Origin: Thalassospira sp. TSL5-1
GTDB lineage: Bacteria; Pseudomonadota; Alphaproteobacteria; Rhodospirillales; Thalassospiraceae
NCBI RefSeq assembly: GCF_001907695.1
Contig: NZ_KV880637.1
Location: 496,001 to 560,000, forward strand
Length of the DNA: 64,000 nt
Direction: 5' to 3'
Shown: in pieces, positions 1 to 7,439 of the stretch
Position numbering within the stretch: position 1 is the stretch's first letter
Layout of the letters: every line of letters starts with the position of its first letter
Notes under the pieces: model-generated
The model's input: only the letters and a program-made list of their open reading frames with translations
Database searches by the model: none
What the model was told of the DNA's origin: nothing
Position numbers and translations under genes: made by a program

Positions 1-173
1 ATTTCCTCGACCCGTTTGGTCCATTCCTGATCGATTTCAAAGGTCGGCGTGCCGGAATTGTCGCTCGACTGGAATTTCCATTCATAGTCTGCTGCCTGAG
101 CGCTGAGCGACGTTGTGGCAGCCAGAGCAACGGCAAAGGCCGCGCCAAGAAGTGTTTTGATCGGCGTATTCAT
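1..173 (-). CDS. TRAP transporter DctP-type solute-binding protein, N-terminal part (cut by window edge)
   Basis: Only the first 57 or so codons are present; the gene runs off the left edge. The protein starts with a typical Sec signal peptide (basic start, hydrophobic core, cleavage after an AQAA-type site near residue 24), and the mature part opens with YEWKFQSSDNSG, the beginning expected for periplasmic DctP/TRAP binding proteins. The start at 173 is chosen because a strong AGGGAGG Shine-Dalgarno lies six to seven bases upstream; an in-frame ATG at 179 would leave no spacer. The gluconokinase stop lies two bases before the start, so the two genes are cotranscribed. With gntK upstream, a gluconate or related sugar-acid importer is a reasonable inference. 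The family call rests on a short stretch. Confidence 0.7.
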   Translation of the reverse strand, partial: MNTPIKTLLGAAFAVALAATTSLSAQAADYEWKFQSSDNSGTPTFEIDQEWTKRVEE

Positions 174-175
174 GG

Positions 176-790
176 TCATCCTCCCTTGGATGTGGTTTTT
201 TCATCGGCGGATACGGAAGGTTCCGTTCCGCTTTCTCGATCGTTACGTGCAGTCAGATCATCCAGCACCTGCCAGACGATGTCGTCTATCGGGGCCATAA
301 TCGAAACAGTCAGCGGATCTTCGTCAGGCCCCAGGGGTTCAAGATCAGCAAGCTGGCTATCGAGCAGGGCGGCGGGCATGAAATGCCCGGCCCGGTTGTT
401 CATCCGGTCCAAAATCAGGTCGCGCGGGCCATCGAGAAACACAAAAATCAGGTCGGCCCCCAAATGGTCGCGCAAATAATCGCGGTAGCGCCGCTTCAGC
501 GCGGAGCAGGCAATAAAAATGGGCGGGGCTGACTGGCCCGCCGTGATGCCGCACGATGCCAGCTCATTGCGGGTGGCAATAGCGGCCTTGCACAGGGCGT
601 CAAGCCAGGGCCAGCGCATGGCGTCATTCAGTGGCAGACCGCGCCGCATATGGTCGACATTCTCTGCCGGATGGTGGTCATCGGCATCAAGCCAGGCCCC
701 TTTGGTGGCCGTGGCAAGGCGACGGGCGGTTTCGGTTTTACCCGAGCCGCTAACCCCCATGACAATGACGAATTTCGCAAGGCTGTTCAT
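176..790 (-). CDS. gntK: Gluconokinase
   Basis: ATP-dependent phosphorylation of D-gluconate to 6-phosphogluconate, in the cytoplasm. The 204-residue product is a P-loop kinase with GVSGSGKTE as Walker A near residue 12, followed by the family blocks LDADDHHPAENVDHM and PLNDAMRWPWL, then FIACSALKRRYRDYLR and the late block MPAALLDSQLADLEPL. The length fits GntK plus a short polar C-terminal tail of about 25 residues. It is the first gene of a leftward unit continuing into the TRAP binding protein, and its upstream region carries two LacI-type operators, so repression by the LacI regulator at 1813-2853 is likely. The function is read with high confidence. Confidence 0.93.
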   Translation of the reverse strand: MNSLAKFVIVMGVSGSGKTETARRLATATKGAWLDADDHHPAENVDHMRRGLPLNDAMRWPWLDALCKAAIATRNELASCGITAGQSAPPIFIACSALKRRYRDYLRDHLGADLIFVFLDGPRDLILDRMNNRAGHFMPAALLDSQLADLEPLGPDEDPLTVSIMAPIDDIVWQVLDDLTARNDRESGTEPSVSADEKTTSKGG

Positions 791-848
791 TGGTAAAGAC
801 TGTTTCCCCAGAGACCGAAAGGCGCGGATTTTTGGTTCCTGCCTGTTT

Positions 849-879
849 TGTTAGCGCTAACATAATGATAGCGCTAACA
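849..879. promoter_or_regulatory. Tandem LacI-family operators upstream of gntK
   Basis: Two nearly identical 14-bp palindromes lie 17 bp apart centre to centre: a perfect one at 849-862 (TGTTAGCGCTAACA) and one with a single mismatch at 866-879 (TGATAGCGCTAACA). The central GC dyad is characteristic of LacI-family operators, and the TAGCGCT core resembles sites known for gluconate-responsive GntR regulators of that family. One site lies between the -35 and -10 hexamers, the other over the -10. Confidence 0.75.
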
Positions 880-888
880 TTGAGTCAA
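859..888 (-). promoter_or_regulatory. Sigma-70 type promoter of gntK-TRAP unit
   Basis: Read leftward, TTGACT at 888-883 forms a -35 box and TATGTT at 864-859 a -10 box with an 18-base spacer. Transcription would start about 50-60 bases before gntK. Both LacI-type palindromes overlap it, as expected for a repressed promoter. Confidence 0.6.
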
Positions 889-1136
889 CAGATTTTCCCG
901 TTGCAAATTTGCGAGCATTCTTCATTGCTGAAATCGGTAAATTAGAACAATTTAAATATTAGTGAGTTGTCATGAGCGACGAGTGATGCGAAAAACAGGA
1001 TACGCGTCACACCTATTGCGCGAAAGACATTATTGCGACTGTCAAAGCTGGAAACGGGAACCAGCCTTAATTGATTAACCCTTTGGGGAGAGGTCCCTTT
1101 AAAGGATTATTTGGAGATTTCTTCGGGAATAGCGCC
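880..1136. other. Intergenic region between gntK promoter and GDSL hydrolase
   Basis: Outside the operators and promoter, the gntK-hydrolase gap (791-1136) shows no gene, clear terminator or repeat. The stretch 900-960 is AT-rich and could contain the rightward promoter for the hydrolase and LacI gene, but I could not pick convincing hexamers. Confidence 0.4.
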
Positions 1137-1790
1137 ATGTATAAAAAAAACGTGCTTGCTTATGGGGATAGTCTGACCTGGGGGTATCACCCCGAACATG
1201 GTAGACGCCACCCGTTTGACGATTTGTGGCCAACGGTGTTGGGCGCGGGGCTGGTGCATCAGGCGCGAGTGATTGGCCAGGGGTTGAGTGGACGGACCAC
1301 AGCATTTGACGATCATACCGCCCCGGCAGACAGGAATGGCGCACGGATTTTACCCACTCTTTTAGGCAGCCATGACCCGCTGGACCTGGTGATTATCATG
1401 CTGGGTACCAATGATTTGAAGTCCTTTATTTGTGGCGATGCAAGGGGGGCTACGGTCGGTATGGCACGGCTGGTGGACCTTGTGCGCAGCTATCCCTATC
1501 AGGCCGGACCCGCACCGGAAGTCATGGTGATGGCACCGCCGCATCTGTGTGAAACCGACAAGGTCGGTGGGACCTTGCCAACCTCGCATACCATTGCCGA
1601 ATCGCGAAAACTTGCCGCCGCCTATCAGTCTCTGGCGCAGCAAAAGAACTGCCATTTTTTTGATGCGGCGACTGTTGCCGTGGCATCACCTGTTGACGGC
1701 GTGCATCTGGATGCGGCTAATACACGGGCAATAGGGGCTGCGCTGGTTCCGTTGGTTGACGGAATATTGCGTGGTGGCCCGCAAGATTGA
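1137..1790 (+). CDS. SGNH/GDSL-family hydrolase (arylesterase-like)
   Basis: A 217-residue esterase or lipase of the SGNH fold. Block I is YGDSLTWGY near residue 10 with the nucleophile Ser, block III is MLGTNDLK near residue 90, and block V is DGVHLD near the C-terminus, supplying the catalytic Asp and His. There is no signal peptide, so it is probably cytoplasmic. The ATG at 1137 is preferred because the conserved domain begins right after it; an in-frame ATG at 1071 would add 22 residues with no family resemblance. It ends 22 bases before the LacI regulator on the same strand. The substrate is unknown; deacetylation of a sugar ester would fit the sugar-acid neighbourhood, but that is inference. 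Confidence 0.82.
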   Translation: MYKKNVLAYGDSLTWGYHPEHGRRHPFDDLWPTVLGAGLVHQARVIGQGLSGRTTAFDDHTAPADRNGARILPTLLGSHDPLDLVIIMLGTNDLKSFICGDARGATVGMARLVDLVRSYPYQAGPAPEVMVMAPPHLCETDKVGGTLPTSHTIAESRKLAAAYQSLAQQKNCHFFDAATVAVASPVDGVHLDAANTRAIGAALVPLVDGILRGGPQD

Positions 1791-1812
1791 GGTTAATGGC
1801 AGTCAGGCAGGC

Positions 1813-2853
1813 ATGAGAAAACGTAAAGGGGCCGGGCGGCCGACAATTGCCGACGTTGCCGCCCAGGCAGGGGTGAGTTCGATTACCGTGTCGCGGGCCT
1901 TGCGTGACCCGCAAAAGGTATCGGAGCGGCTGCGCGGTAAAATCGACAAGGCGGTGCGCGCGCTTAATTACATCCCCGACACCCATGCCAGTGCGTTGGC
2001 ATCGTCGCGGTCCAATGTGGTGGCGGTGCTGGTGCCATCGCTCACCAACAACGTTTTTTCCGATACCCTTCGCGCGATTTATGATGCGCTGGATGCCAGC
2101 CCGCTTCAGGTGCAGTTGGGCAATTCGCGCTATTCCGCCGCAGAGCAGGAACGCCTGATTGGCATCTTTTTAAGCCAGCGCCCCACGGCCGTAATTGTTT
2201 CGGGCATTGATCAAACACCTGTGGCGCGCAAAATGCTGGAAGAAGCAAACTGCCCGGTGGTGCAGATCATGGAAACCGGGCCGGACCCGATTGATATGAT
2301 GGTGGGATTTTCCCATTACGAGGGCGGGCGGGCCGCAGCCCAGCATTTGATTGATCAGGGGTATCGGCATATCGGTTTTTTGGGGGCCCGCATGGACCCG
2401 CGCACAACCCGGCGTCTGGCGGGGTTTCGCCGTGCGCTCGAAGATGCCGGAATGTTTGACCCGGATCTTGTGAAAACCACCACCACATCCTCCAGTGTTA
2501 CGCTAGGCGGGGTGTTGTTGCGCGAACTGGCCCGCCACCGGCCCGATCTGGATGCGGTTTTTTGCAACAATGACGACCTTGCGCTGGGTGCTCTGTTTGG
2601 TGCGCAAAAGGCGGGCATCTCCGTGCCCGACCAGTTGGGGATTGCCGGGTTTAACGACCTTGAAATGATGCAGGCGGCCTGTCCGTCACTGACCAGTATT
2701 CGTACCGATCGCTATGGCATTGGCCGTCATGCGGTCAATATGATCCTGGCTGTGCTGGAGGACACGCCGCTGCCCGAAAAGATTATTGATCTGGGGTTCG
2801 AGTTGCAAAGACGGCAAAGTACGGATCGGAACCGCCAGATTTGTAAGGCGTAG
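1813..2853 (+). CDS. LacI-family transcriptional regulator (GntR-like gluconate repressor candidate)
   Basis: A 346-residue LacI-type repressor. The N-terminal helix-turn-helix and hinge read PTIADVAAQAGVSSITVSRA and ALNYIPDTHASALAS, followed by a periplasmic-binding-protein-like effector domain ending in the usual FELQRRQST block. The start at 1813 puts the DNA-binding domain about eight residues from the N-terminus and has AGGCAGG just upstream; the in-frame ATG at 1756 lies inside the hydrolase. It is the obvious candidate to bind the two palindromes upstream of gntK. Gluconate or 6-phosphogluconate as inducer is inferred from the linked gntK. Confidence 0.88.
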   Translation: MRKRKGAGRPTIADVAAQAGVSSITVSRALRDPQKVSERLRGKIDKAVRALNYIPDTHASALASSRSNVVAVLVPSLTNNVFSDTLRAIYDALDASPLQVQLGNSRYSAAEQERLIGIFLSQRPTAVIVSGIDQTPVARKMLEEANCPVVQIMETGPDPIDMMVGFSHYEGGRAAAQHLIDQGYRHIGFLGARMDPRTTRRLAGFRRALEDAGMFDPDLVKTTTTSSSVTLGGVLLRELARHRPDLDAVFCNNDDLALGALFGAQKAGISVPDQLGIAGFNDLEMMQAACPSLTSIRTDRYGIGRHAVNMILAVLEDTPLPEKIIDLGFELQRRQSTDRNRQICKA

Positions 2854-2874
2854 CCAAAGGCTGCGACGACTTGG

Positions 2875-3495
2875 TTATGACGGGGCCTGGTTACTCTCTT
2901 CATTGTTTTCGGTATCTGTGCTGCCCTCTTCATTTGGCGGCGGGAAGCGGCGGGCAAGGTCGGCAACAATGTCGCGCGGGCCGCTGATTTCGATCAGGCT
3001 GCCCAGGGTGTCGAACTGGCGATCCAGCACTGTAATGTCGGGCCGGGTGCAGGCCTGTTCCATATTGCCGGCATTGGCAAAGGTGGCAAAAAGGCGTGTT
3101 GTGCCCTGCGGGATATAGGGAATGATTTTTGCCGTGTCACACACTGCCTGCGTTGCCCCGCTATAGGCGCGTACCAGCCCGCCCGTGCCAAGTTTGGTGC
3201 CGCCAAAATACCGCGTGACAATCACGGCAATATTGACCAGGTCGCGCCCCTGCAACACCTTGAGGCACGGCATGCCCGATGTGCCCGATGGTTCGCCATC
3301 ATCCTTGCCATGTTCGATTAATTGTTCTTCGTCATTCAGGTAACGATAGGCGGTGACGTGATGATTGGCTTTGGGATGGGCCTTGCGCAGATCGGCCAGG
3401 GTGTCGTCAAATTGCGCATAGGGCACCAGCGTTGCCAAAAAGCGCGATTTCTTTTCTTCGGTTTCGCAAAAGGAAGGATGTTCAATGGTGTTCAT
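2875..3495 (-). CDS. yigZ: YigZ/IMPACT family protein
   Basis: A 206-residue protein of the IMPACT/YigZ family, whose eukaryotic members modulate GCN2 signalling while the bacterial role is unclear. The hallmark stretch DDGEPSGTSGMPCLKVL is followed by IAVIVTRYFGGTKLGTGGL (residues 66-110), and a second ferredoxin-like UPF0029-type domain follows. The last 20 residues are acidic and probably disordered. It converges on the LacI gene with 21 bases between stops and lies just upstream of the TauE-like permease on the same strand, 38 bases away. Confidence 0.9.
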   Translation of the reverse strand: MNTIEHPSFCETEEKKSRFLATLVPYAQFDDTLADLRKAHPKANHHVTAYRYLNDEEQLIEHGKDDGEPSGTSGMPCLKVLQGRDLVNIAVIVTRYFGGTKLGTGGLVRAYSGATQAVCDTAKIIPYIPQGTTRLFATFANAGNMEQACTRPDITVLDRQFDTLGSLIEISGPRDIVADLARRFPPPNEEGSTDTENNEESNQAPS

Positions 3496-3533
3496 GGCTT
3501 TGTCTTAGCAGAGCGGAAAGGTTCAGAATAGCC

Positions 3534-4277
3534 TTAAGCCAGCAGGGCTTTGCCAATCAGGATGATGCCAAATAAAATCAGCATCACCAGCACCAGCTTG
3601 CGAAAGGTTTCGGCTTCCAGTCGCGCCCGGACAAAGCTGCCCGCCTTTACCCCCAGAAAAACCGGTATCAAACCGGCCAGCGAAATCAGCGCGCTATGCC
3701 AGGTCATCAGGCCAATGCGGCTAAGCCCGACGGCCATGATCAGGCTGGACAGGGTAAAGGATATATTCACCCCCTGTACAAAGCGTTTGGGATCCAGCCG
3801 TAGCGAGAGGAAAAACGGCAGGATTGGCATAACCTGCGACCCGGTCATGCCATTGACCAACCCGGTCAGAAAGCCGGAAAAGGGGGCAATGCGGTTTGCC
3901 AGCCGGTCGGGAATGTAAATGGCGGGGCGGGCAAGGGTGATCACGCCATATAAAATAAGCACCAGGCCCAAAACGGCCCCGGCCACCAGCCCGTTAACAC
4001 GGTCCAGGATGATCAGCCCGACAATCAGCCCGGGAATGGTGGCGACAAACATCGGCCAGAAACGTCGCACAGTTTCGCGAAAATGCCCTGCCTGCACCAT
4101 GACGATCACATTGCTGACAATCGATGGAATAATCACCAGTGGCATCGCCGATTTAAGGCCCAGACCGATCGTCATCACCGGCAGGGCGGATGTGGAAAAA
4201 CCAAGACCGGTGGCCCCTTTGACAAAGGCGGCAATGAAATAGGCACAGGCAACGATGATGGCGGTTTCAAGGGGCAT
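3534..4277 (-). CDS. TauE/SafE family sulfite/anion permease
   Basis: A 247-residue integral membrane protein with about eight hydrophobic segments and the family signature near the start (AAFVKGATGLGFSTSALPVM) repeated in weaker form in the second half (GFLTGLVNGMTGSQVMPIL). These inverted repeats are typical of TauE/SafE (DUF81) transporters, which export or import sulfite, sulfoacetate and related anions. The length fits the family. The substrate cannot be read from the sequence and the neighbouring genes give no sulfur context. It is probably cotranscribed with yigZ. Confidence 0.85.
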   Translation of the reverse strand: MPLETAIIVACAYFIAAFVKGATGLGFSTSALPVMTIGLGLKSAMPLVIIPSIVSNVIVMVQAGHFRETVRRFWPMFVATIPGLIVGLIILDRVNGLVAGAVLGLVLILYGVITLARPAIYIPDRLANRIAPFSGFLTGLVNGMTGSQVMPILPFFLSLRLDPKRFVQGVNISFTLSSLIMAVGLSRIGLMTWHSALISLAGLIPVFLGVKAGSFVRARLEAETFRKLVLVMLILFGIILIGKALLA

Positions 4278-4437
4278 GGGGCGTTCCGAAAATCAGGAGA
4301 TACGACAGGTTGGTCTCCTGCCATATCTGGCAGCAGGTCAGCTTGCGGCGAATTGAACCGGGGCGCAACTGTTTCGGAATAATGATAGAATGTTGTGGAA
4401 TGGCACCGCCCATTTTACCGATGATGGGGGAGGGCTG

Positions 4438-4926
4438 ATGAATATGGAGACTTCGTCGCACAGCAAAGGATGGATGGGGATGACACAGGCACTTTCACAG
4501 CCAGGGGATGCCATAACGGGCGGGTGCCAGTGTGGGGCCGTGCGGTATCGCCTGGATGGGGCGGTTTTGAAAACCTATATCTGCCATTGCCGGGAATGTC
4601 AGAAACAGTCCGCCTCCGCCTTCGGAATTTCGGTTCGGGTGCACGGTGCGGATATTGTCATCACACAGGGGCAGGTAAAAACATGGCAAAGACCAACCGA
4701 TAGTGGCCGGGTGCTGGCGTGTCATTTTTGCCCTGATTGCGGGTCGCGCCTGTTTCATGGCGACCTTGTCGGTGACGAACCCGTTAGCATCAAAGGCGGA
4801 TCGCTCGATGTGATGCCGGATCTGTCAGGGGTGGATCATATCTGGATTGCGCGACAGATTCAGGGGATTGCGATTCCGACGGATGCACGCACACATTTTG
4901 GTGAACCGGAAGATGAAACGGGCTGA
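4438..4926 (+). CDS. GFA (glutathione-dependent formaldehyde-activating) family protein
   Basis: A 162-residue zinc-binding GFA/CENP-V domain protein. The Zn ligands appear as GGCQCGAVRY, ICHCRECQKQSASAFG and FCPDCGSRLFHG, the canonical seven-cysteine arrangement. The ATG at 4438 follows GGGGGAGGG by three bases; a second in-frame ATG at 4480 is also possible because the domain starts only about 27 residues in. Few family members have a proven function beyond metal binding, and a role in formaldehyde removal should not be assumed. It stands alone, divergent from the TauE-like gene. Confidence 0.85.
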   Translation: MNMETSSHSKGWMGMTQALSQPGDAITGGCQCGAVRYRLDGAVLKTYICHCRECQKQSASAFGISVRVHGADIVITQGQVKTWQRPTDSGRVLACHFCPDCGSRLFHGDLVGDEPVSIKGGSLDVMPDLSGVDHIWIARQIQGIAIPTDARTHFGEPEDETG

Positions 4927-5215
4927 AACCCGCGTGGATTCGCATTTTTCATGTGCTTTTTGCGCGTAATATCTGGGCTCTGTTTCATCTATTGGTGGTT
5001 AAATTGGGTGGAATTTTGCGCGTAATTGCGCAGGATTGGCAAAAATTTGCCATTTTTCTGTTGTCGCAGTGCGGGAAAGACTGGAAACGGCGGCGTAAAA
5101 CCCTTATCTAGTTGGACCCGGCAAATGGCTGGTTTGCGCCTGTAATGTGGGGCGTATGATAGAAATGATGTTATGCTAGGGATGTTGAAAGAGACATCCG
5201 ATGGAGAGGAAGCAA
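4927..5215. repeat. Intergenic region with a 13-bp direct repeat upstream of DAHP synthase
   Basis: The sequence TTTTGCGCGTAAT occurs at 4958-4970 and again at 5014-5026, 56 bp apart, in an AT-rich leader before the DAHP synthase gene. No known attenuator or riboswitch fold was recognised. The repeats may be protein-binding sites or chance. Confidence 0.35.
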
Positions 5216-6598
5216 ATGAGCAAGAGCTGGAGCACTGATAGTTGGCGGAACCTGCCTGTAAAGCAGATTCCGACATATCCGGATGCACAGGCCCTCAAGG
5301 CCGTAGAACAAGAGCTCGGCAGCTATCCTCCTTTGGTATTTGCTGGCGAGGCGCGTGCGCTTAAGGAAAAACTTGGTGCGGTTGCAGAAGGCAAGGCCTT
5401 CCTGCTTCAGGGTGGTGACTGCGCGGAAAGCTTTAAGGAATTTCATCCCAACAATATCCGCGACACCTTTAAGGTCATGTTGCAGATGGCGGTTGTACTG
5501 ACCTATGGCGCATCGTGCCCGGTGGTCAAGGTGGGCCGTATGGCCGGCCAGTTTGCCAAACCGCGTTCGGCCGATATGGAAACGATTGATGGCGTCGAAC
5601 TGCCCAGCTATCGCGGGGATAACGTTAACGGGATCGAATTTACCGAAGAATCCCGCACGCCGGACCCGCAGCGCCAGATCCGTGCCTATAACCAGTCCGC
5701 ATCGACGCTGAACCTGTTGCGGGCCTTTGCCCAGGGTGGTTTCGCTGATCTGACGCAGATTCATCGCTGGAACCTGTCCTTTGTCGATAACAGCCCCGCG
5801 GGGGAACGATATCGTCAGATGAGCACCCAGATCGACGAAGCTGTCGCCTTCATGCGTGCCTGCGGCATTACCCCGGAAACCGCGCCGCAAATGCGCGAAA
5901 CCGACTTTTATACCTCGCACGAGGCATTGTTGCTGGGTTACGAGCAGGCCCTGACCCGTCAGGACAGCCTGACCGGCCAGTATTATGATTGCTCGGCGCA
6001 TATGCTGTGGATTGGCGACCGTACCCGCCAGCCGGACGGCGCACATGTTGAATTCCTGCGTGGGGTGAAAAACCCGATTGGCCTTAAATGCGGCCCGACG
6101 CTTGAGGAAGATGAACTGATCCGCCTGATCGACACCCTGAACCCGGCCGACGAAGCGGGTCGTCTGACCTTGATCTGCCGTATGGGGTCGGGCAAGGTGG
6201 CGGAACATCTTTCGCGTCTGGTGCGCCGTGTGAAGGCCGAAGGCCGCAAGGTTGTGTGGTCGTGCGATCCGATGCACGGCAACACGGTCAAGGCCAGCAA
6301 CGGGTACAAGACCCGTGCCTTTGATTCGATTCTTGGCGAAGTCAAAACCTTCTTTGACATTCACAAGGCCGAAGGCACCCATGCCGGTGGCGTTCATTTT
6401 GAAATGACCGGCCGCGATGTGACCGAATGTATAGGTGGCGCACAGGCGATTACCGAAGACAGCCTGTCGGATCGTTACCACACCCATTGCGACCCGCGTC
6501 TGAATGGGGCCCAGGCCCTTGAACTGGCCTTTTTGATTGCCGAGATGATCAAACAGGAACGGGACAACATTCGTGATGAATTGCTGGCAAGCGCCTGA
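5216..6598 (+). CDS. Class II 3-deoxy-7-phosphoheptulonate (DAHP) synthase
   Basis: Condenses phosphoenolpyruvate and erythrose 4-phosphate, the entry step of the shikimate pathway. The 460-residue length and motifs are those of the class II (plant/mycobacterial type) enzyme: [11 protein letters not shown] with the metal-binding Cys near residue 67, [27 protein letters not shown], and [11 protein letters not shown] near residue 350. The start at 5216 is preferred over 5201 because GGAGAGG lies seven to nine bases upstream of it. A strong terminator follows. It stands as a single-gene unit. The gene symbol is left open because naming of class II enzymes varies. Confidence 0.93.
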   Translation: MSKSWSTDSWRNLPVKQIPTYPDAQALKAVEQELGSYPPLVFAGEARALKEKLGAVAEGKAFLLQGGDCAESFKEFHPNNIRDTFKVMLQMAVVLTYGASCPVVKVGRMAGQFAKPRSADMETIDGVELPSYRGDNVNGIEFTEESRTPDPQRQIRAYNQSASTLNLLRAFAQGGFADLTQIHRWNLSFVDNSPAGERYRQMSTQIDEAVAFMRACGITPETAPQMRETDFYTSHEALLLGYEQALTRQDSLTGQYYDCSAHMLWIGDRTRQPDGAHVEFLRGVKNPIGLKCGPTLEEDELIRLIDTLNPADEAGRLTLICRMGSGKVAEHLSRLVRRVKAEGRKVVWSCDPMHGNTVKASNGYKTRAFDSILGEVKTFFDIHKAEGTHAGGVHFEMTGRDVTECIGGAQAITEDSLSDRYHTHCDPRLNGAQALELAFLIAEMIKQERDNIRDELLASA

Positions 6599-6638
6599 TC
6601 TCTCTGATTGATCAGGCGGTCGGGAATTTTAACTGCCC

Positions 6639-6672
6639 AAAAGGGTGTCCGGGATATCGGGCACCCTTTTTC
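6639..6672 (+). terminator. Intrinsic terminator of DAHP synthase gene
   Basis: A 12-bp stem (AAAAGGGTGTCC pairing with GGGCACCCTTTT, one G-U pair) with an eight-base loop, running into a short T tract 40 bases after the stop codon. Confidence 0.85.
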
Positions 6673-6839
6673 GTTGTAGAATTTAATAAACTCTCTAAAA
6701 AGCCGGGATGAGACCTAAAAATCTGTCAAAACATCCCCAATTGGGAATTTGTTTCAGATTGATATTGATGCGATGCTTATCCTTTCGCATATAAAAGAAA
6801 CGGGGCGCACTTGCAGGCGAGAGAGGGATAGACGCGAAC

Positions 6840-7325
6840 ATGGCCGCAGATGACGATTTTGCAATCTGGCAAAAGAAGGTCGAGGGGACGAACATTTCCT
6901 CTGCAACGCTGCTTGCAACGGATTACCTGAATCATTTCAACGAAATCGTGATGTTGCTTGAAATGGTTCCGGACATGCCCGACATGCTTGAGGATTGTCG
7001 GGAATGGGCACCGAAAAGCTATCAGCAGCATTTTCAGGACAGCGCCTTTTCTGACCGCGAACTGGCGATTGAGGCCTATGATCATGTGCCGGAAAAATTC
7101 CGCCGTCCGTTCGAGGAAACCATCGAGCACATGAATGCGCTGGTTTTGCGTGCAAACGAGCAGTTGGAAGTTGTGATCAATGAGGGCAACCCCGAGGTTA
7201 TCCGCATGACGGCCAGCAGCACCACGACGGCATTGCAACGGTTTATGGATGTTGCCAGTTCGATTATTCACGGATCGGCCAAAACCATGAGCCAGGAAGA
7301 AATCGACGCGGCGATGGCGCTTTAG
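6840..7325 (+). CDS. Conserved-looking helical hypothetical protein with C-terminal EIDA motif
   Basis: A 161-residue acidic protein with no recognised family, no signal peptide and no membrane segment. It is predicted by eye to be almost all helical. The last dozen residues read TMSQEEIDAAMAL, which resembles the SQAEIDALL peptide at the N-terminus of FliM and some FliY/FliN proteins, the peptide that binds phosphorylated CheY. Base and codon use match neighbouring core genes, and GCGAGAGAGG lies 10-15 bases before the start, so it is very probably translated. It stands between two housekeeping units; function is unknown. A chemotaxis or flagellar link is only a suggestion from the tail. Confidence 0.75.
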   Translation: MAADDDFAIWQKKVEGTNISSATLLATDYLNHFNEIVMLLEMVPDMPDMLEDCREWAPKSYQQHFQDSAFSDRELAIEAYDHVPEKFRRPFEETIEHMNALVLRANEQLEVVINEGNPEVIRMTASSTTTALQRFMDVASSIIHGSAKTMSQEEIDAAMAL

Positions 7326-7439
7326 GTGGTTGGCGTGTAGTCTTGTGCCCAATCGTGGCCGAACGGGGTTGTAAAACCTTCGGGGGCTATTGCAATTTCC
7401 GCAATTGACTTGCGGGCGGACCCCTCCTATTCCAAATAC

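Noticed and set aside
5171..6487. Long open frame on the minus strand across DAHP synthase
   Set aside because: It is antisense to a gene with clear class II DAHP synthase motifs; its translation is His/Arg-rich with no family resemblance, a shadow of biased codons.
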